Part shown: positions 1-15,555 of the stretch, in pieces | How positions within the stretch are numbered: position 1 is the first letter of the stretch | Layout: each line of letters starts with the position of its first letter | From: Chrysomallon squamiferum | Lineage: Eukaryota; Mollusca; Gastropoda; Neomphalida; Peltospiridae | Assembly (NCBI GenBank): GCA_012295275.1 | Contig: CM022672.1 | Coordinates: 8,166,280-8,218,779 of the forward strand | DNA: 52,500 nt | Direction: 5' to 3' | Program-made: the position numbers and the translations under genes | Notes under the pieces: model-generated | What the model saw: only the letters and a program-made list of their open reading frames with translations | What the model was told of the DNA's origin: nothing | Database searches by the model: none

Positions 1-532
1 ATCAAACACTGCAAATGCGACCTGTGAAATGTGATTTGCGCTGAATTATGAGCCAATAAGAGAAACGAGCAGGACGGAGAGCGGTGGTCAGAGGACGTGT
101 CACGAGAGCTCCTCCAATAATTATCCTCAAACCCCTTGATACGGCGTGACCGGAAGTTAGCACTAACCTCGTCGCCAAAGACGATAATGACGTTGTATGG
201 GAATGATATATTTTCGTGGTCCCAACACAATTTGCGCCTCGGATGCAGCTAAATAGAGTAATTAATAGGCTCCGAGTCCTGGCTTTGAGCAGATAGGGTT
301 TACACGGTCGTCATGAAGAACTCGTAATACCCCAGACATGTCGTAAAATTATTGTTTAGTGCTTGACTCACTGTGCAGTTTTGGTCAGGCTTTTCATTCT
401 CGTGAATAAAAGTCAATGGCTGTCAGGAAATGATGAGAGGACAAAATGTGAACGAGGAAGCATAAGAAAAATATGACAATGCTTTTTTATGATATGGATG
501 AATTGTGCTGTGGAAGTGCATTAACAAAGATT
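1..532. other. Unique sequence without a gene
   Basis: No open frame of note on either strand. The first 300 bases are more GC-balanced and CpG-containing than the DNA that follows, which fits a conserved regulatory element or an unrecognised exon edge. Nothing identifies it. Confidence 0.4.
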
Positions 533-605
533 ATGATGATGATGGTGATGAGCATGATGATCATGATGACGATGACAGTGATGATGATGATGATGATGAT
601 GATAA
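533..605. repeat. Imperfect (ATG)n microsatellite
   Basis: ATG/GAT trinucleotide tract with a few interruptions. The open frames here encode runs of Met or Asp and are repeat artefacts. Confidence 0.9.
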
Positions 606-679
606 TATACAAACATACATACTCACAGACAAAACACACATCAATATATTACAAATAGATCGATATACACAGTTATTTT

Positions 680-853
680 TACATACACACACCTACAAAT
701 ACACATACCCAAACCCACCCACACACCCACACATACACACGCACGCACACAAACACACACACAAACATACATTATATAAGTAAGTACTACATTTCTCTCT
801 CTATCCCACACGCACGTCAAGAGAAATACACACTTCCGGAACCCCCCCCCTTC
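680..853. repeat. CA-rich tract and C homopolymer
   Basis: Degenerate CA/TACA repeats from about 680 to 770, then unique bases, then a run of C at about 841-850. No coding content. Confidence 0.8.
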
Positions 854-3800
854 CCACGCTAACAATGACACAACAATTTTATAAATTACTTGGAAATTTT
901 GCCGTTCACTGCAGAATTTTTGTCGATAATAAAGCTATTTAATTACTAATACTTTGAAATCGTCTTCCCATACTAAAGGGTCACCGTCAGTACAAATGTT
1001 TTAAAATGCTAAATAAAAATTAAACTGTTTATGACTACGAATGACGTAACACTATTAAAATACAATTCAGCATTAATCTCTATTAGCAGCGTGCATGGCA
1101 GTACTGTACGTTAATTACATAATGGATAATATCCAGTTTCAAAGAACGATTTAGTTTTGCTGTGTATGAAAAATAGTGTTGTATTAAAAGAACGTACAAT
1201 ACACTTTTGATGTGAAATAACATCGAATTTATTACTTAACAGTTGACAGAAGACTGTGACCTGGCTGGTTAAAAAATAATAATAATAATAAAGAAACTAA
1301 TAATAAAATAAATCCCAACTTAGTTCACGGCGTACATGTAAAGATTATTTTAAATGTGAAATGTGAATTCGTGCAGTAAACTAAAATTTTAGTTTTCGAT
1401 TACATATGTTTTGTCATCCAACAATGCCAAAATCATTAACAGCTAAAGCAGTAGTTACAGATTAATAGTGGTAGTAGTTACAATAATATTTGTTGTGGCA
1501 GTAGTTGTAGAAGCGGTAATATTAGTAACAGTAGCAGCTGCTGTTGTTGTAATTTCAACAGATTGTTGTTGTTGATGTTTATGATGACACTGAATTACTT
1601 TTTTCTTACAAAGTCAACGTTACCACAGTAACAAAATGAAACTGTAATAAAGTTGAACATTCTTCACGATATACAACAGTGAAACATTTCTTGTGTTGAA
1701 AACTAGTCGAACTGCTAGACGTAGTTCAGTCATTCTGACAAATATGTACTCCAATGATAATTTGACGGTACAAAATGGTTTCAGCTATTTTTGAAAGTGG
1801 TTAAATCCGAGCAGACGACTGTATATGGATCTTTTCGTGTGAATATAAAATCAACCAATCACACAACTGAACTGCAGGTCAAGGTCATATGAATGAATGT
1901 ATATCACTTCCTGTTCCATTGCCACTGTAACAAATCAAAGACGAATTAGACGTGATAACAAAACCATCAATCAAACATCATCTCGAAAATCGACTGACGA
2001 AAATGAAAGATGAAGATAATCAACATGGCATTAGTATTTCAGTGCAGTCTGGGATTAACTTGTGATTGCAACTCAAATGTCTCGTTTTAGAATCACTGAT
2101 TTCCGTGGATTGTCCCCAGACTCAGCTCCAGCCCAAAGAGTGGTTTATCATCAAATGTTCTTCCAGACACCTGTAGTCCCTTCCAGTGATTTGCAACTTG
2201 TCTATAGAAATAAAGAATAAATGCATAATTTCCTGTTTATCATAATTATTTGTAAAACGTCTTGCCAAATATAGCTAAATTCCCTTTAAATACTTTCATT
2301 GTATGTAAATATCAGTTAAGGGTAATGTTAAGCAAACATTCATTATTATTTCTTTTTAAAAAGTAGTCATTTTTTTGTTGTTATTGTTTGATTCGGAGGT
2401 AAGGTTTAAATCTTAATGTTTACGTATAGTGTAATCTGTGTGTTGTTTTACGTGAAGTATTACTGTTATATTTTCACTTAGATAAGTACAGGTGAGAAGA
2501 CACGTTAACTGTGAAATAAAGAACCGTTCGTGTCCTTCACCAAGTTGTATTCTTTATGAGTGAAGTTGTTTCATAACTGAACTGACATTTATTCACCCTG
2601 CGACACAGCGACAACAAAAACACGTGACCACTTTAATAAACGAGACGGATTGATTGCCAGTGCTAAAAGTGACAAACTCGAACACGCAAAGGAACCGGTG
2701 ATCAACGTGAGAGATTCTTACGTAAAAGTACAGCGAGCACAAAGAAAGCATTCTGAAAGAGAAATGGGTTCATATCGATGTCAGCGATAAACCTGGACTG
2801 ACTGTAAAAGACCCATTCACATTTATATCTGTGTCAGAATTGGAAATGGAGTGACTATAAATGAAGAGAAATCATTCATGAAAGGGAATAGGTTTATATC
2901 TGAGTCCAAGTTCACAAATTAGCATTTACTCGGCGAAGCAAGTCGACGAGTCCAAAGAAAAACAGTCAATGTATCTGATATTAAAGCTGGGATTTTTGTG
3001 GTCGATACAGTTAAAGAGCTTTCGCTGAGCGGACATTGTCACTCAGATTAATCCTGTATTTCCATGTCCTACACGTACACTGTAACAATTTGCGGTTGTT
3101 TGTGATAACCGGATGAATCTTATTTTCACATTAAGCCAGAGCTTGTTTGTTTAATGTTGAAATAAACTGAATCAGTGGGCTTAACCTAGGGAAGCAGGAA
3201 GAAAACTATTGTATATGTTTTTGTGTGCGTACGTGTGTGTTTGTATGGGTATCTGTGTTCAGTTTATGTGTTAATATGTGTATGGATGAAAATGTGTTTT
3301 GTACATTTTAAGGTGTGCATATGTATATATCTTATGTGTGTGTGTTAATGTCAAAAATGAGTATATTTGCATGTTTTTCTATGTTTTAATATACAAAACA
3401 AATTTTCATCCACACACTTTAACACAGACACACACATACACACACATGTGTGTTTTTTTTGTGTATGTTGAATTAATATATATAAATATATATTTGTAAG
3501 TTTTTGAATTTTATTGTTAATGTGTATACATATACATCTTTTAGTGTGTAACTTTAAAATACCTGTCACTTTTTGTGAGTATGTCATAAGATCATTCGTT
3601 TACTGGACATATTCCTCATCTATTTCGTGCAAATGGTATAAATTAGGTGAAAACTATTTGTGGATGATCAGTGATATTTACAATATCATCTTTGTCATCA
3701 TCACAGTCATTATTATTGTCATCTTTACTGTCACTCTTTGATACACCCAGGTATTGGCTACGAGTATCACGAAAGAAAACTTAGTAAGTAAAATTATAAA

Positions 3801-3920
3801 AGATGTATATCTGATATACGTAAACCAGTAAAACAATTCAACACTAATTTTGCTAAAGTTCTACGAAAGATGAACATTTTCAGTGTTCTCCGCTCTACCT
3901 TTGTGATCCAGAGAGCTGTA
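854..3920. other. AT-rich non-coding DNA
   Basis: No gene seen. It contains a short (AAT)n tract at 1273-1309, an imperfect GTA/GTT trinucleotide region at about 1460-1590, TG-rich DNA at about 3220-3290 and a CA tract at about 3411-3452. The stretch 2030-3060 is mostly unique and moderately GC-balanced but stop-rich in all frames. Confidence 0.6.
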
Positions 3921-4440
3921 TCAGTTCACCAATTACAATGTTAACGTTAAAAACAGCTGTTACTCAGTTCGCTACTACAACGTTAACGTTACAAACAGAT
4001 GAACTCAGTTCACAAGTACGACATTAACGTTAAAAACAGCTGTTACTCAGTTCACTACTACAGCGTTAACGTTACAAATAGATGAACTCAGTTCGCAAGT
4101 ACGACATTAACGTTAAAAACAGCTGTTACTCATTTCACTACTACAGCGTTACAAATAGATGAACTCAGTTAGCAAGTACGACATTAACGTTAAAAACAGC
4201 TGTTACTCATTTCACTACTACAGCGTTACAAATAGATGAACTCAGTTCGCAAGTACGACATTAACGTTAAAAACAGCTGTTACTCATTTCACAACTACAA
4301 CGTTAACGTTACAAACAGATGAACTCAATTCAAAAGTACGACATTAACGTCAAAAAACAGCTGTACTCAGCTCACATCGTTAACGTTACGGTCAGCTACA
4401 ACATTTCACGAATACGACGTTATCGTTACGTACAGTTGGT
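3921..4440. repeat. Minisatellite, ~41-bp monomers in an ~83-bp dimeric arrangement
   Basis: About 12-13 monomers. Each begins near TCAGTTCAC or TCATTTCAC and contains ACGTTAACGTTA or ATTAACGTTAAAA. Two types alternate: one ends in ACAGATGAAC and the other in ACAGCTGTTAC. Two neighbouring dimers share the same loss of a GTTAAC-type hexamer and so look like a recent duplication of a whole dimer. The right end decays into diverged copies. Confidence 0.9.
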
Positions 4441-5148
4441 CAGATCACGAGGACGACGACAGACGTTCCCATCGGTGTAATTTACAGTCGCATTTCACAA
4501 GAACGTTGCGTGAATAGCGCCCGGCGACGGCTAAATCCAATAGAAGATTTGTTAATGTCTTGTCGTTACAGCCAGTGTCTCCAATCAGTGTCGTGCACTC
4601 AGACTTGGACAGGGCAAGAAATCGTTAATAAAATACATTATTCTTATCTACGACCTCTCTATTCTCTTTGTTAAACTTTTCATTTCCAATTATCTCCGAC
4701 TTATCACGGAACAAGTCGAATGAAATGTTGTAATTCAGTTTTCCTCTCTCCATTTGACCGCTAATCGTTTTAGCTCGGTCGCCCTCGGCATTTATCGTTA
4801 CTCTTCGTATAACCTCGTATTATAGAATGTTTCAATTTGACTGTCAAACTTACAGACTGAAGCTCATAGAATCAAAGCTTCTTTTTTTTTCTAATATATT
4901 AAGAGCATGTGTTTGAAACTATTAATTCGTTATTTTTATACCGGCATGCAGAAGTATTTTTATATGACGTCTGCCTTTCTGAGTACGTATGTGTAAAGAA
5001 TATTCATGGAATGATTTAATACAACATTCATCTTTGTCATAATATTACAGAACAGTCCGGAGAACAGTCCGGAGAGAGGAGATAAAGAAGAAATCACAGA
5101 TGTAATGACAAATTTCAGAATGAACGAAATACAGAATCAGAATGTACA
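4441..5148. other. Unique non-coding DNA
   Basis: No gene seen. Stops occur in all frames. A 13-base direct duplication (AGAACAGTCCGGA) lies at about 5050-5075. Confidence 0.5.
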
Positions 5149-5210
5149 AGAAGAAGAAGAAGAAGAAGAAGAAAAAGAAGAAGAAGAAAAAGAAGAAGAA
5201 GAAGAAGAGA
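5149..5210. repeat. (AAG)n microsatellite
   Basis: AAG repeat with scattered extra A bases: a pure purine strand, capable in principle of triplex formation. Confidence 0.9.
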
Positions 5211-5610
5211 TAATTACAATGTCTCAGAACTACAATAAAAAGAGATATTAATTCTATGATATGTACGTCATCACTGATTAATTACTCTGTGAACAAACAT
5301 AATGCAAATGTAAAACAATCTGCTGAATAAACAGTTTACTTCGACTCCCCTTGGTTACATAAATACATTGAGTTAATGTTGTGTGTAGCTTTAAACAGAT
5401 CAGACAACTGGTATTTATAGACAGAAATACCACATTAACAGCAGTTTTCAATGTCACGCGACAGTTGACAGCAGACTCCCTTGACTACCTGAGATGACGT
5501 CATATTCCCTAGACTGTTTCGTCATAATGGACTGTGGAAACATGGAATCGCTCACTGAACACGGTTAATTGGTAAACAGTCTTCGGAAGTAAATAAATTA
5601 GAATCTGATG
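5211..5610. other. Unique non-coding DNA
   Basis: No gene, RNA or repeat recognised here. Confidence 0.5.
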
Positions 5611-6027
5611 CTTATTATTATTATTGTTGTTGTTGTTGTTGTTGTTGTTCATGTTGTTGTTGTTATTATTATGATTATTATTTTATGTGTATTATTATTT
5701 TTAAAATTATTTTTGTTATTATTTATTTATTTATTTTATTATTTTATTATTATTATTTTTTTTATAAATATCTTCTTTTTTTTTTGCGTGTGTATGTGTG
5801 CTTTTTTGCTATATCAGTGTACATGTATATATAATTTTGTAACTGACTATAAATATACACAAATTTATACTCACACACACACACACACACACACACAAAG
5901 ATACACGAGAATGAAACAAAGAGGAAAAGAGAGACAGAGAGAAAGAAAGAGAAACAGAGATCATCCGAGAGAGAAACAGAAAGAGAACCAAAGAGAGAAA
6001 CAGAAAGAGAACCAGAGAGAGACAACA
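5611..6027. repeat. Compound low-complexity block: (TTA/TTG)n, T-rich, (CA)n, purine-rich
   Basis: ATT and GTT trinucleotides and T runs occupy 5611-5780. A (CA)n tract follows at 5872-5896, then GA-rich DNA with a 24-base direct duplication containing GAAACAGAAAGAGAACCA. Long open frames across this block are products of the repeats. Confidence 0.85.
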
Positions 6028-6500
6028 CGTGACAATGATTATACTTATTACAAAAGATCTCGCTTCTGCCTCGTGTCTTCGTGTTTTACACTCAGCAAGT
6101 CTTCTCATCTTGTCTTACCAAACACGAGTCGAGGCACGTGCAGGACGGATTCCGCCTGCAATCATTTCTCTGTCGAACGTTCCGCCAATATTTACCTTTC
6201 CTGATCCCCTCGTAGTTAGAACAATTAAGACGATCGCCTCGGAGTGTGTTCTTCACATTTGGGGCGAGTCCGCCGGTTCTGAACTGCGGTAGATGAAAAC
6301 CGCCCAGAGCAGAGTGTAAACAGTTATTACTCTCTGCGAATTTCTCCATCATCTAATCTAACATTATGGATGAGAAATGTTTCTGGAAAGAGATTGAGTT
6401 CACAAGTCACAAATCAAATAGCGTTTGTGCGGTAGTAGCTGCTGGGGGCTGGCTACCCGACGACGGCGATGTTGTGAAGAGGTTTGTTGTTGTAGGCGGT
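6028..6500. other. CpG-containing island, possible regulatory DNA
   Basis: A GC-balanced stretch between low-complexity blocks. It is open in two plus frames and one minus frame at once, which is expected from its base composition rather than from coding. None of the translations is recognisable. A regulatory element or an exon of an unseen gene is possible. Confidence 0.35.
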
Positions 6501-9246
<2,746 letters not shown>

Positions 9247-9270
9247 GATTATTATTATTATTATTATTAC

Positions 9271-9360
<90 letters not shown>
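9247..9360. repeat. (ATT)n followed by (GTT)n
   Basis: ATT repeats run to about 9325 and pass directly into GTT repeats, consistent with a point change that then expanded. Confidence 0.95.
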
Positions 9361-9766
9361 CTTTAACACTCTTTCCCTCGCTCCCTCCCCCACCCCTAGC
9401 GTTCTTTCTACGCAGCTCATGTGTTTCAGTGACTTTTCCTCACGCTGCGAATGAAAATGTACAACAGATTTGTTATTTTACTGCTTTCTGAAAGGATTTA
9501 TTTCTATCAGGTATAACATATATATATATATATATATAAATTTGCTTTAATCACATGTATGTGGGAAGTGAGTGGTAATAACATGTTGATTTCATAGATG
9601 ACAGGTGCGTACGTACAGGTGTGTTATTAGTGATAAGTGAGTGACAGGCAGGCGGATAAGTGATTGGTATATTTACGTGATACATCCACTGTGTGAAACC
9701 ATTTCTAACTGATTTATGTAGTTTATATATTTACTGCCGGGTTTTTGGGGGGAAGAGGTTGTCTGC

Positions 9767-9770
<4 letters not shown>
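9361..9770. other. Unique DNA with a short (TA)n tract
   Basis: (TA)n at about 9519-9538. No gene seen. Confidence 0.5.
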
Positions 9771-9852
<82 letters not shown>

Positions 9853-10230
9853 TTCTTTCTGTGAATCTATCTTTTTAAGCATTAACTTTGCCTCTTTATA
9901 CATAAAGAGAGAGAGAGAGACAGAGAGACAGAGAGAGAGAGACAGAGAGACAGAGACAGAGAGAGACAGACAGACAGACAGTGACAGAGAGAGAATAATT
10001 TTTGCTTCTTTCTTTCCTTGTTATATTTCTAATTCTCTCTCTCTCTCTCCCCTCTCTCTCTCTCTCTCTCTCTCTCTATTTCTTTCTGTGAATCTATCTT
10101 TTTAAGCATTAACTTTGCCTATATAATGAGACAAAGAGAGAGAGAGAGAGACAGAGAGACAGAGAGACAGAGAGAGAGACAGACAGACAGACAGTAGATA
10201 TTTTTGCTTCTTTCTTTCCTTGTTAAATTC

Positions 10231-10276
<46 letters not shown>

Positions 10277-10311
10277 GAAATATAATACATAAAGAAATCA
10301 GAAACAGAGAC

Positions 10312-10343
<32 letters not shown>

Positions 10344-10467
10344 TTAATTTTTGCCTCTTTTCCTTGTTATATTTCTAATTCTCTCTCTCTCTCCCCTCTC
10401 TCTCTCTCTCTCTCTCTATTTCTTTCTGTGAATCATCTTTTAAATTAACTTTGCCTCTTTAGAGAGA

Positions 10468-10505
<38 letters not shown>

Positions 10506-10570
10506 CAGAAAAGACAGACAGACAGACAGACAGTGACAGAGAGAATAATTTTTGCTTCTTTATACATAAA
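9771..10570. repeat. Composite tandem array of (CT)n, spacer and (GA/GACA)n blocks
   Basis: An uninterrupted (CT)40 at 9771-9850 is followed by a spacer (ATTTCTTTCTGTGAATC...TTTGCCT) and then GA/CAGA repeats. The same order recurs with spacer copies near 9851, 10078 and 10418. The word TTTTTGCTTC or TTTTTGCCTC recurs near 9999, 10202, 10347 and 10550. CT and GA blocks on the same strand can pair, so each unit is a potential long hairpin. Confidence 0.85.
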
Positions 10571-11554
10571 GAGAGATAAACTCATGTACACCTACATTTT
10601 AGATATATCTAATCTACTAAAAATCGGGAAATTTACTGAAAACGTATCCCCCACTGAAAATATTTCAATACACCGCGTCCTGTCCCTGTCAATTAACAAT
10701 TCGCTATTAACCAGCAATCACTGACAAACGTTCAGTACATTAAGAGAAGCGTAATAACAATAGATTTACAGTTACAGTAAAATCGGATGGTTCTATCCAT
10801 AATTAATTTTCTTAGTAATAAAATTAATTCCATATTTTCATTCTAACAGATTAATACACCTCAATAGTGAATCTTTATTTTTTAAAAATCCTAGATCCTG
10901 GATTTGACCTGGAATCGTTCTGCTTCCAGACAGCTGTTGGTAGAATAGTTGCAGGTTAAAAATAAATAACGGTAACCACGTTACATGTCTAAAATAAATG
11001 GTGCCTTGGTATGTGTCTGAATAAATATGCGTACCACCCATATTGTCTTCGTTCTACAAGCACACGCGCACACATACTCACACAGTAAAACTCACACATG
11101 ACACTAAAACACTCATGCACATATTCATACGCTCTCACTAGCATTAACACACTAACAGACTAAGAAAAGTTTAATGAAAAATGCTAAATACTTTGATAAT
11201 GATTTTACGATGAAAGTAAACCATTTCAGGTTTAAGACATCTGTCAATCTATCGGTTTTCATAATAAATTTTCTTTATTTTATTTTATTTTATTTTTTAA
11301 CTGAATCTGGAGTCATTAGTAGACAAGGACAAATTATAAAACTGTGCCTTTATTTATTTATTTATTATTAACAAAGATTTACCTCCTTAAATCAATTCCA
11401 CTGATTTTATTATTATTATTATTTTTTTAATATCACAATTTAATTTTCACTTAGCCAGAGAGTCTTTAAAACTTTGCCAAATAACATGTCGTAGATTATC
11501 AAAATAAATTTTATTTATGAAACAAATAACATCACAACTGTTTTCATTTTTTTG
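10571..11554. other. AT-rich non-coding DNA
   Basis: No gene seen. It contains short TTTA and TTA tracts at about 11275-11300, 11350-11370 and 11399-11420, and CA-rich DNA at about 11060-11100. Confidence 0.5.
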
Positions 11555-11890
11555 TCACACAATACATTACAACGTTTAACGTGTTTTGTTCATGACATAT
11601 TACGTTACAACCTTTAACGTGTTTTCTTTATAACACAATACGTTACAACTTTAACGTGTTTTGTTTATGGCACAATACGTTACTCCTTTCAAGTATTTTG
11701 TTAATAACATAATATGTTGCAACATTTAACGTGTTTTGTTCATGACATAATATATTACGACTTTAACGTGTTTTGTTCATAACATAATACGTTACAACTT
11801 TAACGTGTTTTGTTCATGACACAATACGTTACAACATTAAATGTTTTTGTTCATGACGCAATACGTGTTTAACTTTGACGTGTCCTTTAC
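11555..11890. repeat. Minisatellite, ~37-bp unit, about 9 copies
   Basis: The unit is built on ACAATACGTTACAACTTT then AACGTGTTTTGTTCATGAC, with 5-20% variation between copies and more decay at the right end. Confidence 0.9.
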
Positions 11891-12430
11891 ACTCCTCTCA
11901 CCAAACATTCACGACAAAAAGTTAATTTCCAAAGAAAATTAAAGTAAATCAAAATTAATTCTGTTCTCAAATGCATTCTCCTTGCACCAAAAGCAGCGAA
12001 ATAATACTGATAGACTGTTACGCGTACACCTGACACTGGTGATCAAAGACAGTTCGTGCTCCGCGCAGCATTTAATGCGCGCTCGGGAAAGTAGTTCCGG
12101 GATTAGCGGGCTGTGTTTGGATAGCTAAGTGTGGGCGAAGAGACGTGGAGGACTATTACAGAGCCGCGCATTCTTCGTGTAATATTTAAACAACACTTTC
12201 TTTGTGTGACTTCCTCAACCAGTTAATTGAACGGTCAACACAGCTATTGTGCACATTAGAGCCCCACTGTCGAGCCGCAGGGTCGGAGATAACAGCTATG
12301 GGGGGGAATGAAGGTCGCTGAAAGATAACATGGGTTGTTAATTGTGTCAGACTTTACATGAATTCTTAATTATAAATAAAGCATTTGAATGCGTTAATGC
12401 TAATAAGAAGTACAAGAAAAAGCAGGACAA
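11891..12430. other. GC-balanced, CpG-containing island, possible regulatory DNA
   Basis: The stretch 12020-12310 stands out from AT-rich surroundings and holds an imperfect palindrome around GCATTTAATGC at about 12067. Stops occur in all frames, so it is not a long exon. A conserved regulatory element is the simplest guess. Confidence 0.35.
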
Positions 12431-13027
12431 CTACAGCACAACAGCACTACAATAACAATAACAACAGCAATAAAATAAAAATTAAATTATTATTAAAGTT
12501 CAGCAGAACCAAAATATTCAGTTGATGAACAAAAACAGTGATCACGTTTTTATTTGAAGACGTTGGCACTTGCGTCATCATGGTCCGGAGTTCGTGAACA
12601 GACGTCGTTGTGACCGACGACGTGAGCTGACTGATGAACGGTGATGAGAAGAAGACAGCGGTTAAGACGATGTTCACTTCTGAGGCGACCATCACGACTG
12701 CGAGTCTGGTAGGGTTAACGTAAAGAAGCGACGGTGAAAGAGTTAATCAGATCAGACAGTCAGACGTTGACGATAAGCTCACCCACAGGGAAGTGAGGAT
12801 ATTACAGAGCACATTTCATACTGAGATTATGAAGCTGGCCAAAAGTATCGGTTACATGGCCGATACTGGGAAATTACATGATTTAAAAATAGCTTCGTTA
12901 AGCGTTAATGAATGGATGAAGAGACGAATGATGATAATAGAATGATGGATAAACAATGAAATGATGGAAATACGGACGAAAAGAATGAATGGATCTGCTA
13001 CTGTTACTACTGAATCTACTGTTATTG
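12431..13027. other. Unique non-coding DNA
   Basis: A minus-strand frame of 82 codons (12447-12695) covers part of this stretch but has no recognisable domain and starts inside unremarkable sequence. Short CAA/AAT repeats are at about 12430-12470. Confidence 0.4.
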
Positions 13028-13028
13028 T

Positions 13029-13103
<75 letters not shown>

Positions 13104-13106
13104 TTA
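13028..13106. repeat. (TTTA)n microsatellite
   Basis: About 19 uninterrupted TTTA units. Confidence 0.95.
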
Positions 13107-13900
13107 TTAAAATTATTTTTAACGTACTACAATTACATCAGCTACTACTACTAATACTCCACCCATTACTGTTACTAATTGTCATCGTTATTTGAATATA
13201 GCACCAAATATGGTGTATGTGACTTTTATGTATACATTTTCATTAGTAGGAACATTTCTTTTTTTTTCCTCATTTATAAAATAAAACGAGCCAAGAAAAA
13301 AATTAGAAAATCTCGTAAAAGAAATAATTTACAAGTTGAATTTGGATGTAAAGTTAGTTTCATACAAATGTTGCACTAATCGGGTTTTACCTCTTCATTA
13401 TTATCAAGTAGAAAATAAATTTGAGTGAAAACTAAAATGTCATCGTCTTCATTTTATCAAGGTACTGAGTGTAAATTTTCACCTTGTTGATATATTTCAT
13501 TCTGAAGTCAGCAAATATTTGGCGTATTCAGTGAAATGTAGAAAATAACTTCTGGTCGATGCTTCAGGCCAAATCTTTATCGAATCAAGTAAAAAAAAAA
13601 GTATTTGTGAATTGTTAAACCTTGGTTTCACAAACTCATTAGTTGATTTTTTAGTGTAGATTACACGTTAAATAAGAATGAAATGAAAAAGGGAAAACGA
13701 AAAAGCCAATCAAAACAGATGTCACAGAGAAATATTTCGATAACTTAGGATGGAATAACGTTAACAGGTTCCATGAAGTTGAAATTGAAATTTGAATCTG
13801 ATTTTTACAAATGACTGGTTTTTTACAAAAATCACAGAATGAAAAGTTAATTAATGGAACGCTGATAATGTTTTCTGTTACACATTACGTGTGCGTGTTG
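13107..13900. other. AT-rich non-coding DNA
   Basis: I see no gene, RNA or notable repeat here. Confidence 0.5.
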
Positions 13901-14156
13901 AGACTAAGCATTCATTCATTTATTCATTAATTGAGTTATTTATTCATTCGTTCATCTATTTATTTGTTATTCTATATTTTTTGTTGTTGTTACTTTTTTA
14001 AATTTATTTTATTATTATTATTATTATTATTATTTTGTTGTTGTTGTTGCCGTTTTTATTACACTGACATTTTTTTTTTTTTTTATAATCTTTGCATCAT
14101 TGTTGTTGTGGTTTCATTTTGTTTCATCATCATCATTTTCGTTATAATTACCATTA

Positions 14157-14203
<47 letters not shown>

Positions 14204-14260
14204 TTAATTAATTAATTATTTGTTTTAATATATATAAATATATATATACCTTTATATGTA
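13901..14260. repeat. Compound ATTC/ATTT, ATT, GTT and T-rich repeats
   Basis: (ATTC)n and (TTTA)n near 13907-13970, (ATT)n at about 14010-14034, (GTT)n to 14048, a poly-T run near 14070, and (ATT)n at 14156-14204. Confidence 0.85.
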
Positions 14261-14988
14261 CTTTGGTCTATTATTATTACCCGTATATTTGTAGTACAGA
14301 TAAAAACAAAAATACACAGTATAAATAAAAGGTGAAACCAGACGATGTAAATTAATTACTTATTCCAAGATTGGCCGGGTCCACTGGGAATTTGAGTAAA
14401 GTGAGTTATAAGGAAGATTTACACTTTTTCAGACTAAGATAGAATCATTTGTTCAGTGCTTAGCGCAGTGTTATTGGAAATTGGTTACAGGTGAAAGTTC
14501 TTAACACAGTCTGAGAAAGTGTGAATTAAAATCTCGGTTACTTTTTGCTTTAACAAATAGAACACGTTTATATACGTTAAATCGTTTGTACAGATTCTGT
14601 GTATTTTTTACCTTATCTCTAAACTCTGGATATTTGTACTACAGTGATAAGAAGAAGAATGTTTACTGTTTTTCATTAAAGCAACAAATAATCTTTTATA
14701 CACATCTTCCGTCCCAAGAACTGTCTTTCTTTTTATTATTATAATTTCTTTTGTTTTCTTTCTTTCTTTGTTTTTTATTTTATTTTGTTTTATTTTTGTT
14801 TTTTTTTTTTGTTTTTATTTTTTTTTTTTTTATTTTTTATTTTATTTTATTTTTTTATTGTCATTATTATTATTATTTCAGCCAGTCTGGTATGTCCATA
14901 ACAAATCCGGTGCACTTTTTAATGCATGCACATTTTAAATGCTTGACTGCCTGATGGATGCTGTTTAACTTAGATTTTTGAAGGATTA
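14261..14988. other. Non-coding DNA with T-rich end
   Basis: Unique to about 14730, then T-rich low complexity to about 14880. No gene seen. Confidence 0.5.
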
Positions 14989-15006
14989 TTAATAATAATA
15001 ATAATA

Positions 15007-15048
<42 letters not shown>
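14989..15048. repeat. (AAT)n joined to (ATT)n, self-complementary
   Basis: AAT repeats pass directly into ATT repeats on the same strand, giving a perfect inverted repeat with no spacer, able to form a cruciform or hairpin. Confidence 0.9.
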
Positions 15049-15555
15049 GCAGTTGTAGTAGGTAATAGTTATAACGGTACTAACAGTTATTTATTCATTT
15101 TCCTTTGTATTATCGTAACTGCTTAATTATAATAGTGTAAAGTTAATTACACTAATTTTAATGAAACGTATTTTAAATGAGCATTTAAAACTAGCTCACT
15201 TTAACTGGTAAGAATTGCTGCCAGTGTGTTTCAGACAAAAGAGAAGAGTTTTTACTTCTTTTTTTATTTTATCTCTCCACACCTAAATTTATCCCTTCAG
15301 TCTGTCTGTCTGTGTGTCTGCCCATGTCTGCCAGTTTCTGTGTGAGATTTGATAAATCAGAATCATTAACAATACACGTAATATTGTTCTTCTACTTAAA
15401 GGACGTTATTTTGGTTATCAGCATTATATGCCAGTCGTTTTGAACGGTTTTAGTTATTAATATTCTTCCTCTTCTATTTGTGTTATAGATGTGTAGTTCT
15501 CTCATATATAAATTGAGATTTCGAGAATAGAAAAAGTGAATGCGTTGTATGATGA
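15049..15555. other. Unique AT-rich non-coding DNA
   Basis: No gene seen. Confidence 0.5.

Noticed and set aside
5608-6204. 198-codon plus-strand open frame, with overlapping minus frames
   Set aside because: Most of it translates (TTA/TTG)n, (CA)n and GA-rich repeats; the non-repeat tail is open in several frames at once and matches no known protein.
12447-12695. 82-codon minus frame
   Set aside because: No domain, Leu run at the end from trinucleotide repeats, and no splice or promoter context to support it.
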